DNA of 15,951 bases from CAYOXD01 sp964407825. Its GTDB lineage: Bacteria > Desulfobacterota > Desulfobacteria > Desulfobacterales > JAFDDL01. The stretch covers positions 1-15,951 of the forward strand of contig CAYOXD010000073.1 of NCBI GenBank assembly GCA_964407825.1. Reading direction: 5' to 3'. The translations under genes and the position numbers were made by a program. Under the pieces are notes generated by a model, which was not told where the DNA came from, did not search any database, and saw only the letters and a program-made list of their open reading frames with translations. Of this stretch, positions 14,888-15,951 are shown in pieces; the first letter of the stretch is position 1, and each line of letters starts with the position of its first letter.

Positions 14888-15091
14888 TTATTCTGGTTTC
14901 AACTCAACAAGCATCGGATCGAATTGTTCACCCGCCTTGACCAAACACTTTTTCACGAAGGGTTTATAGCCTTGTACACGAATAATGAGTTCGTATTCTC
15001 CAGGGGGTAATCCAAAGAAAACGAAGTTTCCCTTGTGGTAGTAATCAGCACGTGGAATAATGTAGTCGTATATATTGATATCCTCCTCCTT
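14888..15091 (-). pseudogene. Carboxypeptidase-regulatory-like domain fragment without normal start codon
   Basis: On the minus strand an open stretch of 67 codons, bounded upstream by TAA (15092-15094), encodes IYDYIIPRADYYHKGNFVFFGLPPGEYELIIRVQGYKPFVKKC and a final LVELKPE before TAA 14888-14890. The F-x-GLPPGEYELxVRxxGY pattern is the C-terminal half of a transthyretin-like carboxypeptidase-regulatory domain, common in exported proteins. The first half, any signal peptide and any ATG, GTG or TTG start are missing. Oddly, AGGAGGAGG (15082-15090, reverse) lies just ahead of ATA and ATC codons, so initiation at a rare codon cannot be excluded. Degraded or truncated gene is the simpler reading. 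Confidence 0.6.
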
Positions 15092-15122
15092 TTAAGAACT
15101 GACAGGATAGGGAGCATATGGT

Positions 15123-15491
15123 ATGGAACGGTTCTTCTTCGTCGCTGGTGCGGTGTCGGCATTAATCGGCGTTGCATTGGGGGCCTTGGGAGCGCATGGG
15201 CTGAAAAGCCGCCTCAGCGCGGAGATGCTCTCGGTCTTCGAGGTAGGTGTTCGCTACCAGATGTATCATGCCTTCGCCCTGATCGCCGCCGCCTGGGCCC
15301 AGGCCAAATGGCCCTCCCCTGCCATCTCCGCCGGCGGGTGGTGCTTTATCGTCGGCACGATCCTTTTTTCCGGCAGCCTCTACCTCCTGAGCGTGAGCGG
15401 CATCAGATGGCTGGGGGCCATTACGCCATGGGGCGGGGTGGCATTTCTGGCCGGCTGGGCCTGTCTGGCCCTGGGCGTGGGGCGCGCTTGA
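15123..15491 (+). CDS. DUF423 (YgdD-type) small membrane protein
   Basis: This 122-residue protein starts at an ATG 8 bases after GGGAG (15110-15114). Four hydrophobic helices are visible. Family motifs are GALGAHGLKSRLS near the N-terminus, VRYQMYHAFALI, the third-helix signature GTILFSGSLYLLSVSG, and the closing ITPWGGVAFLAGWACLAL. It sits in the inner membrane. The E. coli relative is uncharacterised and no activity is established. Length is standard. An ATG five bases upstream is in another frame. Confidence 0.93.
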   Translation: MERFFFVAGAVSALIGVALGALGAHGLKSRLSAEMLSVFEVGVRYQMYHAFALIAAAWAQAKWPSPAISAGGWCFIVGTILFSGSLYLLSVSGIRWLGAITPWGGVAFLAGWACLALGVGRA

Positions 15492-15516
15492 GAGGGTACG
15501 GCTTCATGCATGTTAA

Positions 15517-15545
15517 TTGACCCTTTGGGTGTTACATGCGATACT
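15517..15545 (+). promoter_or_regulatory. Candidate promoter for the right-edge gene
   Basis: TTGACC (15517-15522) and GATACT (15540-15545) are 17 bases apart. The leader to the ATG at 15699 would be about 145 bases. It contains a perfect 6-bp hairpin, CCGCCA / TGGCGG (15656-15661 with 15670-15675, loop CAGGGGAT), close to the ribosome site, which might affect translation. I do not recognise it as a known riboswitch. Confidence 0.4.
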
Positions 15546-15698
15546 GATTCATGAAATCCAATTTTCTCCTATCAGGAACTATTTCCTTGTCCGAGCTGAT
15601 CCACTACGCCCTTCAAAAACCGGTTGGTGGTGTAGCCGTCGTCTCGGCACCGTATCCGCCACAGGGGATTGGCGGTTTGGGGAGAAGGTAGGGGCAGG

Positions 15699-15951
15699 AT
15701 GGGGCTCTCTGTTTTTTTCTTCAAAGTCCATCGGTTGAAAACACGATGGAAGCCCGTGTGCCTTGCGGTTGCGGTCTACGCGCTATGCTGCCTCCCGACG
15801 GCGCAAGCCCAAACGATGAGAAACGTCCTCATTCTGAACTCCTATAATCCGGGGTTCAAGTGGACCGACGACATCACCCGGGGGGTGATCGCGGCGCTTG
15901 GTCCCCTCAAAAAGCAGACGCGGATCTTCATCGAATACATGGGGACGAAAT
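15699..15951 (+). CDS. Exported protein beginning with an ABC-type substrate-binding-like (PF04392-like) sensor domain, 3' end outside window
   Basis: Eighty-four codons are visible from an ATG preceded by AAGGTAGGGG. Residues about 12-37 form a basic start and hydrophobic core ending LPTAQA, a signal peptide or first membrane helix. The mature part opens with MRNVLILNSYNPGFKWTDDITRGVIAALGPLKKQTRIFIEYMGTK. This is typical of periplasmic binding-protein-like sensor domains found at the N-terminus of histidine kinases and diguanylate cyclases, or of free ABC substrate-binding proteins. The output domain lies beyond the edge, so signalling versus transport cannot be decided. Confidence 0.75.
   Translation, partial: MGLSVFFFKVHRLKTRWKPVCLAVAVYALCCLPTAQAQTMRNVLILNSYNPGFKWTDDITRGVIAALGPLKKQTRIFIEYMGTK

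Noticed and set aside
14831..14890. SelO frame ends CGT-TGA and stays open after TGA, which would give a C-x-x-Sec end like eukaryotic SelO
   Set aside because: Bacterial SelO proteins normally end at this CGT. Downstream pairing (GAGCC with GGCTC) overlaps the TGA and puts the loop only a few bases away, not 16 or more, so there is no SECIS-like element.
1..15951. tRNA or rRNA genes, CRISPR arrays, transposases, attachment sites
   Set aside because: I looked for cloverleaf and GTTC-type arms, regularly spaced repeats, transposase motifs and terminal repeats in the intergenic stretches and saw none.

Overview
The window reads as draft scaffold from a GC-rich, Gram-negative bacterium. Exported proteins with signal peptides, strong AGGAGG ribosome sites and sigma70-type promoters are present. 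The mix of gene families (an LYLVQHGK-type SixA remnant, an ACR3 pump with a Cys-rich ArsR, a DUF3465 protein, a GNAT-nitrilase fusion, and a probable small selenoprotein) suggests a deltaproteobacterium (Desulfobacterota). That placement is inference from family content; the window has no rRNA or marker gene. Two runs of exactly 100 N (5369-5468 and 7394-7493) are scaffolding gaps, so the 5469-7393 contig may not truly adjoin its neighbours.

Layout. From 2401 leftwards (minus strand, running off the edge) lies an exported two-domain M16 zinc peptidase. Its 430-base upstream region leads to the most interesting locus, 2777-3014. There a good sigma70 promoter and strong ribosome site precede a tiny single-pass membrane protein whose frame continues through an in-frame TGA, with a hairpin placed as a bacterial SECIS would be. 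A broken SixA phosphatase follows, then a membrane-anchored DUF1566 (Lcl C-terminal) protein and a 126-residue membrane protein of unknown function. After the first gap come the tail of a histone-deacetylase-family protein and an arsenic locus: arsR and an ACR3 arsenite pump, each with its own ArsR-type palindrome. A possible third gene is cut by the second gap.

The right half holds mostly single-gene units. On the minus strand are a cyclase-family hydrolase (possibly followed by a tiny ORF) and a membrane-anchored DUF3465 protein. A GNAT-nitrilase fusion follows on the plus strand, convergent with a MinD-like ATPase. Next are an aldo/keto reductase fragment and, on the opposite strand, a proteasome-like Ntn hydrolase whose initiator Met would be removed to expose Ser1. 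The plus strand then has the protein AMPylase SelO, a DUF423 membrane protein, and the start of an exported ABC-type substrate-binding-like domain. A carboxypeptidase-regulatory-like fragment without a normal start codon sits on the minus strand between SelO and DUF423.

Apart from the arsenic genes and their shared operator, the genes do not form one evident pathway. Three decaying or truncated genes (SixA, aldo/keto reductase, carboxypeptidase-regulatory-like) point to ongoing gene loss and rearrangement. The plausible undescribed item is the small Sec protein; the Ser1 proteasome-like hydrolase is the second.
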